Source: Apostichopus japonicus (Eukaryota > Echinodermata > Holothuroidea > Aspidochirotida > Stichopodidae). From it: DNA of 64,000 nt. The stretch is from positions 10,797,917-10,861,916 of the forward strand of contig NC_092571.1 in assembly GCF_037975245.1 (NCBI RefSeq), given 5' to 3'. Every line of letters begins with the position of its first letter. Position 1 is the first letter of the stretch. Below are positions 12,821-23,215 of this stretch, piece by piece. Both the position numbers and the translations under genes were made by a program. Under the pieces are notes generated by a model. It was not told where the DNA came from. It searched no databases and worked only from the letters and a program-made list of their open reading frames with translations.

Positions 12821-13049
12821 AGAGGGGGTGGAGTGGTATAGGCAGCTGGGATTGTAATGATTTTTACAGTACATTTCAATTAAGTTTATTTCAAGCTCCT
12901 TATCACATCTTTTCTCTTAACCTATATAGTCATATTTTGTGTACCTCGTGTATTTTTACATTTATACTATATTTTTGGTTTGAAATAAAAAGAATAAAAT
13001 AGAAAAGTCTGAGTCATTGTATTACAGTTGCTGTAGTTCTCTGGGCATT

Positions 13050-13990
13050 ATATCCAGAAACATGCCTCTTTTTGATTCCTTGCCAAAGGCTGAAGAAATC
13101 AACGCGATGGTGATTGTGTGGGTTTGGGTGTGTGTGTGTGCGTGTTTGTATGTAACACTTTCTTGTAAACATGATATCTCAATAATTGAAGCTTGTATTT
13201 AACTCATACTCTTCATGTGGGTAACCCATATTAGGACTACTATTGTTTTTGGTGGAGGTCAAAGGTCATTTGAGGTCACCAGAGGTCAAACTAAAAACCA
13301 CTTAAACTGCTTGTAAACACAATATCTTATAGGTGGGGTAACTTGGAAGGATTTAATACTTAGTATGTAGATGGCCCATATTGTGTAGAAGATCCCTATT
13401 ATATTGGACACGGGTCAACAGTCATTTGAGGTCAGCAGAGGTGAAAGTCTGGAAAACTTGTAAAAAAATTACTCTAAAAGTGAAATTGCGTTAATTTCCA
13501 ACAAAGCACGTAGATTGCCTTTGGTGAGAACAAAATCGCTGTGGAATTTCATGCGTGTCAAACTTCCTTTGAGGTCAAGAGAAATAGTTTTCAGAAAACC
13601 CATTCTACGGTGCCCATCATCGACCATACTGTCATCACATACATGTTTCTGAGCTACGATGATGCGCAAGCCTATATCATTTCGTCGTCCGGATCAGGCA
13701 TCCGTACAAAAGTGTCGCAACGAAACCGGTTTACGAGCTGCATTTCGCGTAAGTTACTGAGTTCCTGTAGTATAGGTTCTCTCTGGCCAGTATCTTAGTA
13801 AGCAATAAGATTTTGATATGTACTGGGTATGTCGATGATCCATATCAATTAAAGAACCCTATTGTTTTGGTGAAGGTCAATACAGCCCAAACTGTGAATA
13901 ACCTACAAACATGATATATCCAAATCTCTCAAGTTGAAATCAAAGCCCTAGCAAAATGTCTCCTATGGGCAAGGAATCACTAAATCTTTG
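13050..13990 (+). repeat. AGGTCA-rich interspersed repeat, copy 1
   Basis: It begins with TTCCTTGCCAAAGGC, runs through a (GT)n stretch at about 13118-13143, and then contains repeated TTTGAGGTCA and CAGAGGTCA phrases. At 13256-13288 four AGGTCA half-sites occur in a row with spacings of 1, 4 and 4. Related blocks occur at 42290-44400 and 62190-62960. The part at 13470-13800 lacks the repeat words and may be an insertion of unknown type. No gene is supported. Confidence 0.7.
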
Positions 13991-14433
13991 ACTTTCTGGT
14001 TTCTTATTTGCTCATTACTAGGCTGCTCATTGTCCTTTTGTAAATGATGTATTCATCCTTTAAGAAAAGTGAATAATAAAGAAAAATACCCCAGTAGCAC
14101 GGCTAATTAATGAGCAGTGATGTAAGATGTTTGAATAGCTATACCTACCGTACCAAAGTTCAGCAGGCTGATTCGAAATATACCAATAACAGATGAGAAC
14201 TATTTGCGGAAGGAAGGAGTGCTTCTATATAAACCTTCACATGATCAGCTATACACAATAGTGCACATGTTTTGTAGCCTATATAGTCCAATACACCCGT
14301 TTTCTCAAAGTTATTCCGTAAGAGTGGGGGGGGGGGGGGGGGTCTTTGAAGGGGGGAAGGGTCCGATCTTCGAATTTTATGGCTTATTGGGTCACTAGTT
14401 CCCAATCATATTCGAGACGGATGCTCATACCAT
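13991..14433. other. Non-coding stretch with 17-base poly-G run
   Basis: No gene recognised. A 17-base poly-G run occupies 14326-14342. Confidence 0.5.
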
Positions 14434-14673
14434 TTGTATGTATGTATATTAGATCCTCCTGCAAGCAGGAACTCGCGAAGAAGCCTAATTGGCTTATCAA
14501 AGCCGCAAGCTGACCGAAGTCAGTCTCTCACATTCATATTTAACGTCCATGATTATGAATTGTTAATTGTCAACAACTCTGTAACTGGACAACATACATT
14601 AATCTGGGAGTGACTCGAACCGGGGACCTTATGATTGAAAGGCACCGGTGTTAACCACTGAGCTAACACTCCA
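14434..14673 (-). mobile_element. tRNA-derived SINE, minus strand
   Basis: Read on the minus strand, the head has an RNA polymerase III A-box (TAGCTCAGTGGTTAACACC, about 14649-14667) and a B-box (GGTTCGAGTCACTCC, near 14607-14622), within a tRNA-like 70-nt segment from 14673 to 14604. The T-stem does not pair well, so it is not a working tRNA gene. A roughly 150-bp body follows, ending in a short (ATAC)n tail (plus-strand GTAT repeats at 14435-14448). Next to the head, at 14672-14717, a short TTTCTGGTTTAGAA direct repeat occurs. Expected to be transcribed by Pol III and mobilised by a LINE in trans (family knowledge). Confidence 0.82.
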
Positions 14674-15768
14674 TTTCTGGTTTAGAACACCATTAGAACA
14701 CCATTTCTGGTTTAGAAGTTAAAAATGGTTAAAGTGCTCAACTGGCCATATTTTCAAACTGAGGGTAAAAATCGAAAGAAACTTGCAGAACTAATAGTTC
14801 TATAGAAAACTTCCCAACCTTCCAAACGAGTGTGATAACGTCACAGAATCACAGGAGAATGGCATGTCCAAAATATTAAAGTCTTAAGAAAGTCAAAATC
14901 TTGGTTGGAACTAAAATTTATATGTGCGGCATTAAGTGGAAAGGTTTTCGACCTCGAAAAGAATTTTCCAAACAATTATGGCGTTAACCCTCACCCTATA
15001 GGTTTACCATTAGGGTTAGCCTGATTAATTATGGTGTCTAAATGAAGAGGTCTATAGGAAGCTGAACCTCCGAATGCATATTATGGCAGACCGATGCTTT
15101 CACGTGATATCCATGTATTAGCTCAGTGTAAGTTGCTCTCCATGTGAGGGCGCTTCATAAGAATACTTTCTAAGGCAAACCCCACAGCACTGGAAAGATC
15201 TGTCAACTTGAAACTTATAATTACCTTGAAAGCTAATTGCAAAGGTCGTTTTGAAAATTAAATCCCGATTTCCCCGTCTTTTAACCCCAAGCGGATGTGA
15301 TGTAGTCGTGTACGTCAATAAGTCGGAAATGCAACATGCAATGGCATAATAATTTGTGGCGTATATACAGCATGCCACTTTCTCTTACTTCTTACGTTTC
15401 ATATCTTTTCTTTTCTACTTGAATAAAAGGCGGCATGTTAAAAAGACATAAACAATTGTAAAAAATATAATAAGAAAGTTACCAGAGGTCGGAGGCAATC
15501 GAAATGACATTGAAAAAATGAGCTTTGTTTTTCATATTTAAATATAGAATTTCAAGCCAGTCGGGCAAAGTTTACATTGGCGCCAAATACCGCTCCACAA
15601 TATAACGTCATAAAAATCGATAAAAATACTGTTTGCCCTAGAATTGGACTCGATGGGTCCATTGATGCAATGATCAGGACGATCAAATGCATTATTGTAG
15701 AAAGTGAGAGGAGAATGAAAGGGTAGATAATTATGATATCATTCCGAGTCTATACAGCTAGGGGAGGC
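14674..15768. other. Non-coding stretch, no gene recognised
   Basis: No exon or repeat family recognised. CCCTATAGG and TTAGGGTTAG words near 14995-15020 recall telomere-like sequence but are too short to call. Confidence 0.4.
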
Positions 15769-16464
15769 CAGTGGCGTAGCCAAAGGGAGTCAGATTTTTT
15801 ACTTTCAAATTTGCTTTGTGCTAGAGTCTTGCCCCCCCCCCCCCCCAAATGAAATCCAGTGATGTATTGAAAATACTTCTTTTTACATTTTTTCGAGTTC
15901 TATTCAAAAGTATTCATACCTCAGGGCTCATGTTCAAACTTCATGGAAGGTCAGAACTTGGAAATCAGACGGAGATATTATACATTTTGGGCCTTTATCA
16001 TACCCACATACGGAGACCGTTGATCAATATCGTCCTACAGAATAAGCGCCAATAATTTGGCCGGTTGTAACTATTACAAACTAACGCTAGCAACCCATGT
16101 GTATTTTCAGCGACTTATGATGCCACTTGTGGAGAATTTTCACTGCACGTATAGGCCCAATGGGCCTAGTGTAACTTGTTTGTGTGGAAATCTGGGCATG
16201 TAGGCCTAGTGAATTAGAGTAGCTAATTTATTCATTGTAGGCCTATCCTTTTCATAATGTGCGGAATTATGCAGAAACCACGATGTCTCTGCAATAGAGG
16301 TAAATTAAGTGAAAGTGTGTCATGTTCCACTGAACCATTGGATGTGTATTTGTGCAGACGAGGTGCCCGTTAATACATATATTTCTTGGTAATTCCTACC
16401 ATCAACCATCGAGGGGTTTCCCCCTTTAAGAAAATCTTGCCCCCCTAATGTTAGCTACGCCACA
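15769..16464. mobile_element. hAT-like non-autonomous element (CAGTGGCGTAGC ends)
   Basis: The termini CAGTGGCGTAGCC and GCTACGCCACAG are inverted repeats. They are flanked by GGGGAGGC (15761-15768) and TGGGAGGC (16465-16472), an 8-bp TSD with one mismatch. Short TIRs of the CAGNGGCG type with 8-bp TSDs are characteristic of hAT transposons. A poly-C run lies just inside the left end (about 15832-15846) and another C-rich run near the right end. No transposase is seen. Confidence 0.78.
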
Positions 16465-16521
16465 GTGGGAGGCCACGTTGACTTAGAACTTATGTTGTTG
16501 GTACAAGACCACAGATGGGAC

Positions 16522-17177
16522 CAAGGGCGGCGGAAGCACTTTTAATCTGGGGGGGGGGGGGCACCGACATCAAAGGGCACTTTGCAGAAATTCGATTAGA
16601 CTGATGCAGCCTTATATTTAGTACCCTTTGTAACTCTTATTGTATTATCTTATTTGCGTATACACATCACTCCACCCCCCCCCCCCCCCCAATAAGGAAA
16701 ATATGCATAGGCCCTACTAGCACTGCAATATCCAATGTGCAAATTGGGAAACAAGGAACAAGTTTTCTTTTGAGACAAAATGAGGTGAAATCATGCTAGT
16801 TGCTAATGTAGGAATCGTCCGAATTAGAGTTTATTTCTTGTTAATATCTTAACAATTTTTTCCATTCGAAATAGCTTTGAGTTTGACCCACAGAGGTTCA
16901 TTAAAAGTCAGGGGCGTAGCCAGGATTTGCAAAGTCGTATGCACGACTATCTGAGCGGAGCGCCACCATCGGTTGGCGCGGAGCGTAAAAGAAAATTGTT
17001 GGTTTTACAAACCCCTCAGATGGCCGGAAACGGCCCTTCCCGAGTGTTCATTCTGGTTCCCTGGCCTCTTGCTAACTTGAGACACCTCAATTTTTATGTA
17101 GAAAAAGGGCACATTTTTAACCTGAGGAAAAGTGGGGGGGGGGCGGGAGGCACGTGCCCCCAGTTCCGCCGCCCTTG
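16522..17177. mobile_element. hAT-like element with perfect 8-bp TSD
   Basis: The TIRs CAAGGGCGGCGGAA (16522-16535) and TTCCGCCGCCCTTG (17164-17177) are perfect complements. GATGGGAC flanks both sides (16514-16521 and 17178-17185). Inside, at 16909, lies the start of another family with CAGGGGCGTAGCCAGGATT, followed by a GCGGAGCGCCACCATCGG module that recurs at about 27462, 28172 and 28885. Long poly-G (16548-16561) and poly-C (16674-16690) runs are internal. The unit appears composite and non-coding. Confidence 0.85.
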
Positions 17178-17185
17178 GATGGGAC

Positions 17186-20100
17186 TCACTATTGTTTATA
17201 GTCTTTGCCCGATTTAAAATGTCTCGTAGTTAAAATGGCAAGCGAATGTGGCCAAAGAACACTTATATTAACAGAGGGCGCTCTTGTTGGCTTACATTTA
17301 GAGTTTATTTATGTTCTACTTACATTCAGAGCCATGTATACCTCTTTGTTTGCATTAATGTAAAATACATAACCTGTCATTTTTCAAAGCTCGAAGCCTT
17401 AACGTGTTGAGATGTTTCATCCTATCAGACCAACCTATGAGAGGTTATTGAGCCCCCCCCCCACTCCCCTTGGCAGTAGTATACTGCATGATGTTGGTGC
17501 GAAGAAGAGTTTTGCCTGACCATTGCCTTTTCCAAACTTAAATGATCGGGCTGTTGTTTAGCATTAGGAGTGCTGTTGTAGGTGCAACTTTCCGAGATTT
17601 CCCTACAAAAACACTTGGGTATCGGGGAGGGAGCAGAGTGGAAATGTTATACATAAATCAGCCTCCCTAGAGAGATAGTCATGGTAGGGGGGGGGGGAGA
17701 CACACCCAAAATGTTCTGCTCAGTATGTGCGGTATACACATGCTGACGGAGTTAGTGTGAAGGCTGGTTGCAATGGACCCCCCCCCCCCCACACACACCT
17801 TCCCAGTGTTAACACTCAAAGATCAATATGTAAGTTTTCTTTTCCTTCACAAAAAAAGTAAAGTACAACTTCTTCTTCATAACACCTAGTCTTCGACTTT
17901 CCTTGTTTCATGCCCTGGCATCAATCCCTTTAATCCAATTTAGCACTCATTTAGCAATCAGGAGTTCGGATTGTAGCAGACTGAATTGTTTGTCACCTTA
18001 TCTGAATATTAAATGTGACAGCATCATGGTTTGCTAGTGACCGTGTCCAAAGAATGCGATAGCTTTGTGACATAGTTGTTACAACATCAAATGATGTTAT
18101 AGCATCACAGGCAATTGGGTTCATCTAATATTTTTAAATTATTTTATGCTAGAGAGCACCATGACAAGATTTCAGTCCCTTCCGTAATAATAAAAATGTC
18201 AAGAATGGGGATTTTCATTCATCTGTCAATAATAGTTAATGAAATAAACAATAAAATACCATTATCAATTGCAACTTGAGTTTATTGAAATCACCAAGTA
18301 CAGTCCTCTTGTTGCAATGTCACCAGATTAAAGTATTGCATTTAATCACCACAAATATGCTATGATATCACTAGAATAACAAAACAAATCGCTGCTTTTC
18401 CCCTGCAGCAACTAGATCGTAAGTAGAAATAAGCACATACTTATTTACATATGAAACACAACCAGCTATGGTATTTCTAAGATACATTTGGCATAGCAAG
18501 GTACTGTCAACCAGAATGAAAACATTTCATGGTTCCTGCTGCTGCTCATTGATTAACAGGGAAAACTCCAAGTATGTAATGATGAAGCAAGATCAATAAT
18601 TGCCTTACAAAGCCACACCTCATAAATACACACTTTATCCATTGTAACACACATCGCCATGTGTAAGCTACCTATCAATAACACACTCACCTTTGATGAA
18701 ACTGTGACTTATGGTTGTCTACTGTAGGTTTAACCCTGTGACCTCATTCATATTCATGATATGAGCACCAAAATCAATATTTTTATCAACTAATTATGGA
18801 CCACCCACCCACCAAATATAGCATCGATCAATCATAGCCCTTGTTGAGTTATCGTGCATACAAACTTACAGTAAGTGTCACACACATACACATACACACA
18901 CTGACACACCGACCTGACTACAAAGCTTTCAGCAAGAAACCAAAACTACAAAATGCCATACACAAAATGCACATAAATTTAAGTTTGCTGTTGTGTTTGA
19001 TCCAGGCACAATGCAACATGATATTTGTTAATTAAACAAAGAGGTAATTGCATACTTCCTTGACAGCAAGGAAATGTTAATTGACTGTCAAGACTGACTG
19101 AAACCACAGAATGTTTAACATACAATGGGTGGGTTCATTTGCTGCAATGTTCAGAAAATAACATTATATGGACCCTGCTGAAGGATAACTATTTCCTGCC
19201 ACAACAAATACCTTTTCACAGTGAAAAGAACCTTTTTAGACTAAATAGATCTGTCAATAAATGAACAGAACATATGTCACCTGTGATTTGCAAAGGGCAT
19301 ATTTCTATAGCGTTTTAATGTTAAAATTTGTTATTTATTTTAACGTTGTTTAATAATTATAAGTCACTAATATAAAATTCTTCTTGATTAACTGTATGAT
19401 TAGGTGGCAGAAACATGATAATTATGATACAGTAGTAACATGAGCAAATACTGTATACCTACAAACCTTTTCTGCCACACCCTTTTTTTATCATCATTGA
19501 ACAACCATTCCAATTGTTATTCTGCTTGCATACAGTGCTTTCTCAATTGACTTGAATTGTGATCAATAATAACATTGAGTTGCTTTTTATAGTTATTGGG
19601 ATCATTTGCTTGATCCTATGAAGTTTTACAGTACCTAAAGAAGTAAACATATATAGAATGCCTGCAAAGGTAAAATACTAACTGTATCCAAGGACAGTAT
19701 TTAACTTATCACAATATGAGGTTAATTGCATTATACCATACTGCAGCTTTAAACAACTACATACACATAAACCTGCAAGACCAAGAAATATGCCTCCTCC
19801 CAACCCATTGCCTTCTCAGGTATGCATAGTATGCCTTCAATATTAGCAATCATGGCTAGTGAAAGACATAAATTGATAAAACTAAATTATAATTTTCAGT
19901 TGGAATGTCCAGCCAAATCAGTCTCCATGTGATTACTGTCATGTCTTTCTGCTACTACTGCACTCATGAAACTTTCTCTATGAGGCTTCTTATGCCCTTC
20001 AGCATGTCTCTTGACATAAATAGAATGAAAAGATAAAAAATTTCAACACAATATGCATGAAAATATGAGTGTGATGTCGGGTATTTTGTGTGAAGTATTT

Positions 20101-21959
20101 GCCAGTGTTGCACATTTTTGGCAAAAGTTTTGCTCACTGCCATAGGTGAAATTATTGAATTTCTTCTCATACAATGTCTGAAAATTTTGCCAACAGATGA
20201 TTGAATGAACACCAGTCCAGTGACTAAACTAAACTGAGAGGATGAACATTTTAAGTTGCCAGAGAAATGCTTGTGGTTGCAATTGTGACCTTGCAGAGGA
20301 AATTGCATCCAACTTTCACAAAAATCCATCACAAAAAGAGTTTCCAGAGCACTTAAACAACCATAGATACATGTAATACAGCTAATCCATTAAAATGACA
20401 CTCAAGTTGTGAAATTTTAACCCTTAATTTACATAGCTTTTTTAATAATACTGATACTGTAAGTTACCACTGTAAACTGGTCATATACAGTATACCAAAA
20501 GATTGAGTGATTTGCAAACCCTGAAACTGGCATGTTGTATGATATGCTGCAGGTTTCCTGTAAACAAGGCTACTTGATTCATAAATAAGTACTCGACCAC
20601 ATCATGTGTCAAGGTGAAAGAAAAAGACTTAATTTTATAGAATTCCTAAATTATACAAACTGTAAATGATGACATCCTAGGCTGCTAGCACAGATACATG
20701 TATGGTGAACAAACTTACCACCTTGATCTATTACATGTTAATATGAGTAGGAAGCTAATTGTATTTTGCCAATTTTGAGCTGTCTACATAAACTTAATAG
20801 TTCAATCTTTTGTCAAGCAATCCCACTTGCCTCAAACACAAGACTGCAGGGTTTAAAGTTGGTAAAGGATGGCTAAGCCAAAGGCTGTCATACAGTTGCA
20901 GTGCTATGAGGGGTTTTCATACCACCCATTCAGTAGTTACTTCAAAAAGGTACTGTAGAAAGATGAATAACAGATGGATAACAGCTAGATAGATTGACAG
21001 AGTGAAGATGCTGAGTCACAATATATCAAGTGGCATAGCTGGTTCGAGCTAAAAGTTACATTCCAATATGGGAGAGTCTTTCAAATATCCAGTTGCTCAG
21101 ACTTACACTGGTCAGTATTTTATAACACTGTGCTTGCTCTCCATTAACCAGGTGCCACTCCATTAAACTATGGAAGAACAACATTTTGCTCCAGAGTCTT
21201 CGTTCATAGGAGGCATCCATCATGGACATACTGTAATTTTATCATGATGGCAACTTCCATAGACCAGTCATGGAACCATGCAAAATATTTTGTGTGTCTT
21301 TGAGTGCAACTTTACTTTCCTTTCCAATGTTTTTGGTTGTGCTTCTACTGCCAGCACTATCCTTTTTTATCAGCATGTTAACGATCATTGACATCTACTG
21401 CCAGGGTGTGTTGTCAGTAAACCATCTTTTGAAATTAAGGCCAAATTGGATAGTCAATGCTTTTAAATGACATATGAAGTTGTCTTGGATCTCATGCATG
21501 CTGATCACCTGTCACAATTTTATTCAAATAGCTCAACACCCTGTCCAAACAAGGATCTCAATCACTGCAGTTTACAAAGTCATTACAAACTAAGGGCTTC
21601 CAATTCCATCCACAAAAGTCCATGAAATACGTACAGTATAGCCAGGCTATAGTGCTGAATAACATGTGGAGTGAGTACTTGGTAATAATATTATATTTAT
21701 CAAAATTGCAGACAATACGTTGCACATTGTTATACGGTGTACATAGGACAAACAATGGGGCATTAGACATATTGTGAATCACCTCTGGGTCAGCGTGACG
21801 CCCCTCCCCCTTGGATTCACCAGTACAAAACTAAGTATTAATCCTAGGCCCTAGGGTACTATTACTTATTAAAATACCAGAGTGAATGGCCGTGCATGAC
21901 ACTGGCAGTACAGTTTACAGGCCTTAGTAAGGCTAACACAGTTACATTCCTAACATGCA
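17186..21959. other. Long non-coding stretch, no gene recognised
   Basis: AT-rich sequence with poly-C/poly-G runs near 17454, 17687 and 17779 and a (CA)n patch at about 18880-18905. Open frames up to 122 codons on the minus strand (19964-20332) have no recognisable domain, signal peptide or splice context. Nothing else can be supported. Confidence 0.45.
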
Positions 21960-22560
21960 GTTACGCCTATAATAGTAGTATATAGTATTACTACTAGTAG
22001 CATACTACTACTACTAGTAGGATGGTGACTTCGAAGTTCGGCCACTTAAGACTTAAAACACCCCAAAACTAAATCTTCTGGTATAAATCATTTGAAAATA
22101 TACTTCATATGGTGGGAGAATTTTGTTATAGTACGATACACGGCCAAACTTTCTTTCCTGCAAACTGTTTTCACGTTGTTTTCCAAGAAGATTCTTCGTG
22201 ATTGTGGAACTGGTATTTCTTGCTAGAGTATTGCGAAGTTCGGACACGCAACCCACAGTGTGGCGCTGGTAAATATTGGTGGCGCTGTTGCTCTTTCAGT
22301 AATTATAACAGACTTCATAGATCTTCGTCATTTTATTGACAAATATGTAAGTAATTTCTTGCACACGGGTCATTTTGGAGAGAAAATAACTGTAGCTTCG
22401 TACTTTTTGGTGAAATTTGGCTCTTCCTGTAGGTTTTCATGGTGAAAATCGTGTATTTCTTAGGGTGCCCGAACTTCGCAGTATGGCGAACTTCGCAATA
22501 CTGACTATAGTAGTAGAACTAGTTTATACTATGCCTACTACTAGTAATAGGTAGGCTATA
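21960..22560. repeat. ACT/AGT-rich palindromic flanks around repeated GAACTTCG words
   Basis: Palindromic ACTACTAGTAG-type clusters at 21972-22020 and 22505-22552 bracket a segment that repeats the words GAAGTTCG and CGAACTTCGCAATACTG in both orientations (near 22036, 22232, 22470 and 22487). This looks like a degraded inverted-repeat element. No TSD or coding capacity is identified. CTCTTTCAG at about 22291-22299 and GTAAGTAA at 22347 would make plausible splice sites, but the sequence between is not recognisable. Confidence 0.45.
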
Positions 22561-22713
22561 TCGAAATTCGGACTTCTTCATCAATTCCAAAGCGCCCGAA
22601 TCGACCGCCCGCCATTTCTTCATTTCTATGATCATTCAACTTAACTATACACGCTTGAAGTCGGGCTCGAAGTCGCCATTCTTCTCGTATACGCTTCGCA
22701 CTTTGTTTACATC

Positions 22714-22815
22714 TATGGGCGCAGACATCTTGATTAGGGGTGCTTGGCAGCGATTGGCTGAAACCCCAGACCTTCTCTAAGATCTATTTTGATTGGTGCT
22801 AACATACTGTGACAC
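22714..22815 (-). repeat. Dispersed repeat, inverted partner of 8555-8665
   Basis: This is the reverse complement of the 8555-8665 segment, including GGCGCAGACAT, GCGATTGGCTGAAACCC and TATTTTGATTGGTGCTAAC. It lies just outside the foldback element and is therefore host or older repeat sequence. Confidence 0.7.
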
Positions 22816-22973
22816 CGTCACCCTCTCGGTGACCATTCATCCTACGAATCTGTGCTCCAAACAACACGAATGTTAGGGAAACTACCATTTAGCGTTTTCT
22901 AGGGTTTTATTTTCGCAAATCTAGCGTTTTTTCGTCAACTGTCGCTGGTAACGCTGCCAGGAAGTACGTGGAA

Positions 22974-22982
22974 TTACATTTG
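22974..22982. other. Left target-site duplication of foldback element
   Basis: TTACATTTG occurs immediately before the left terminal repeat and again immediately after the right one (37912-37920). A 9-bp TSD fits Mutator/Foldback-type elements (typically 8-10 bp). Confidence 0.75.
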
Positions 22983-23113
22983 ATCGGGCTGAAGTTGGCG
23001 AACAATAACAGCGACCAATAGCAGCGAACGTTAAGCATTACCAGCGACCATTACCAGCGAACAATAAGAGCGAACACTAAGGGAAAATGATACTACGGAA
23101 AAGTTTAATGGCC
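22983..23113. repeat. Left TIR outer domain of foldback element
   Basis: About six imperfect 13-bp units (AGCGAACAATAAG, AGCGACCATTACC and similar) follow the terminal GGCTGAAGTTGGCGAA. GATACTACGGA at 23089-23099 closes the outer domain, and weaker similarity to the right arm continues for about 15 bases. Its inverted partner is 37791-37911. Confidence 0.85.
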
Positions 23114-23215
23114 ATTCCAACGTTACATAAGGGGAAAAAATGTTTTAAAAACAAAACTAATTGACACACTTATTTAACAGCAACATGGGTGTGTTATCAG
23201 ACAATATAAAGTTTC

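Noticed and set aside
12470-13002. Leu/Ile-rich open frames
   Set aside because: Produced by the ATT/ATC microsatellite.
13541-13798. 85-codon open frame within the AGGTCA-rich repeat
   Set aside because: No domain or conserved pattern; possibly part of an inserted repeat.
14604-14673. Functional tRNA gene on the minus strand
   Set aside because: A- and B-boxes are good, but the T-stem and anticodon stem do not pair properly and a SINE body with tail follows.
19964-20332. 122-codon minus-strand open frame
   Set aside because: No recognisable domain, no splice or start context, and composition like the surrounding AT-rich sequence.
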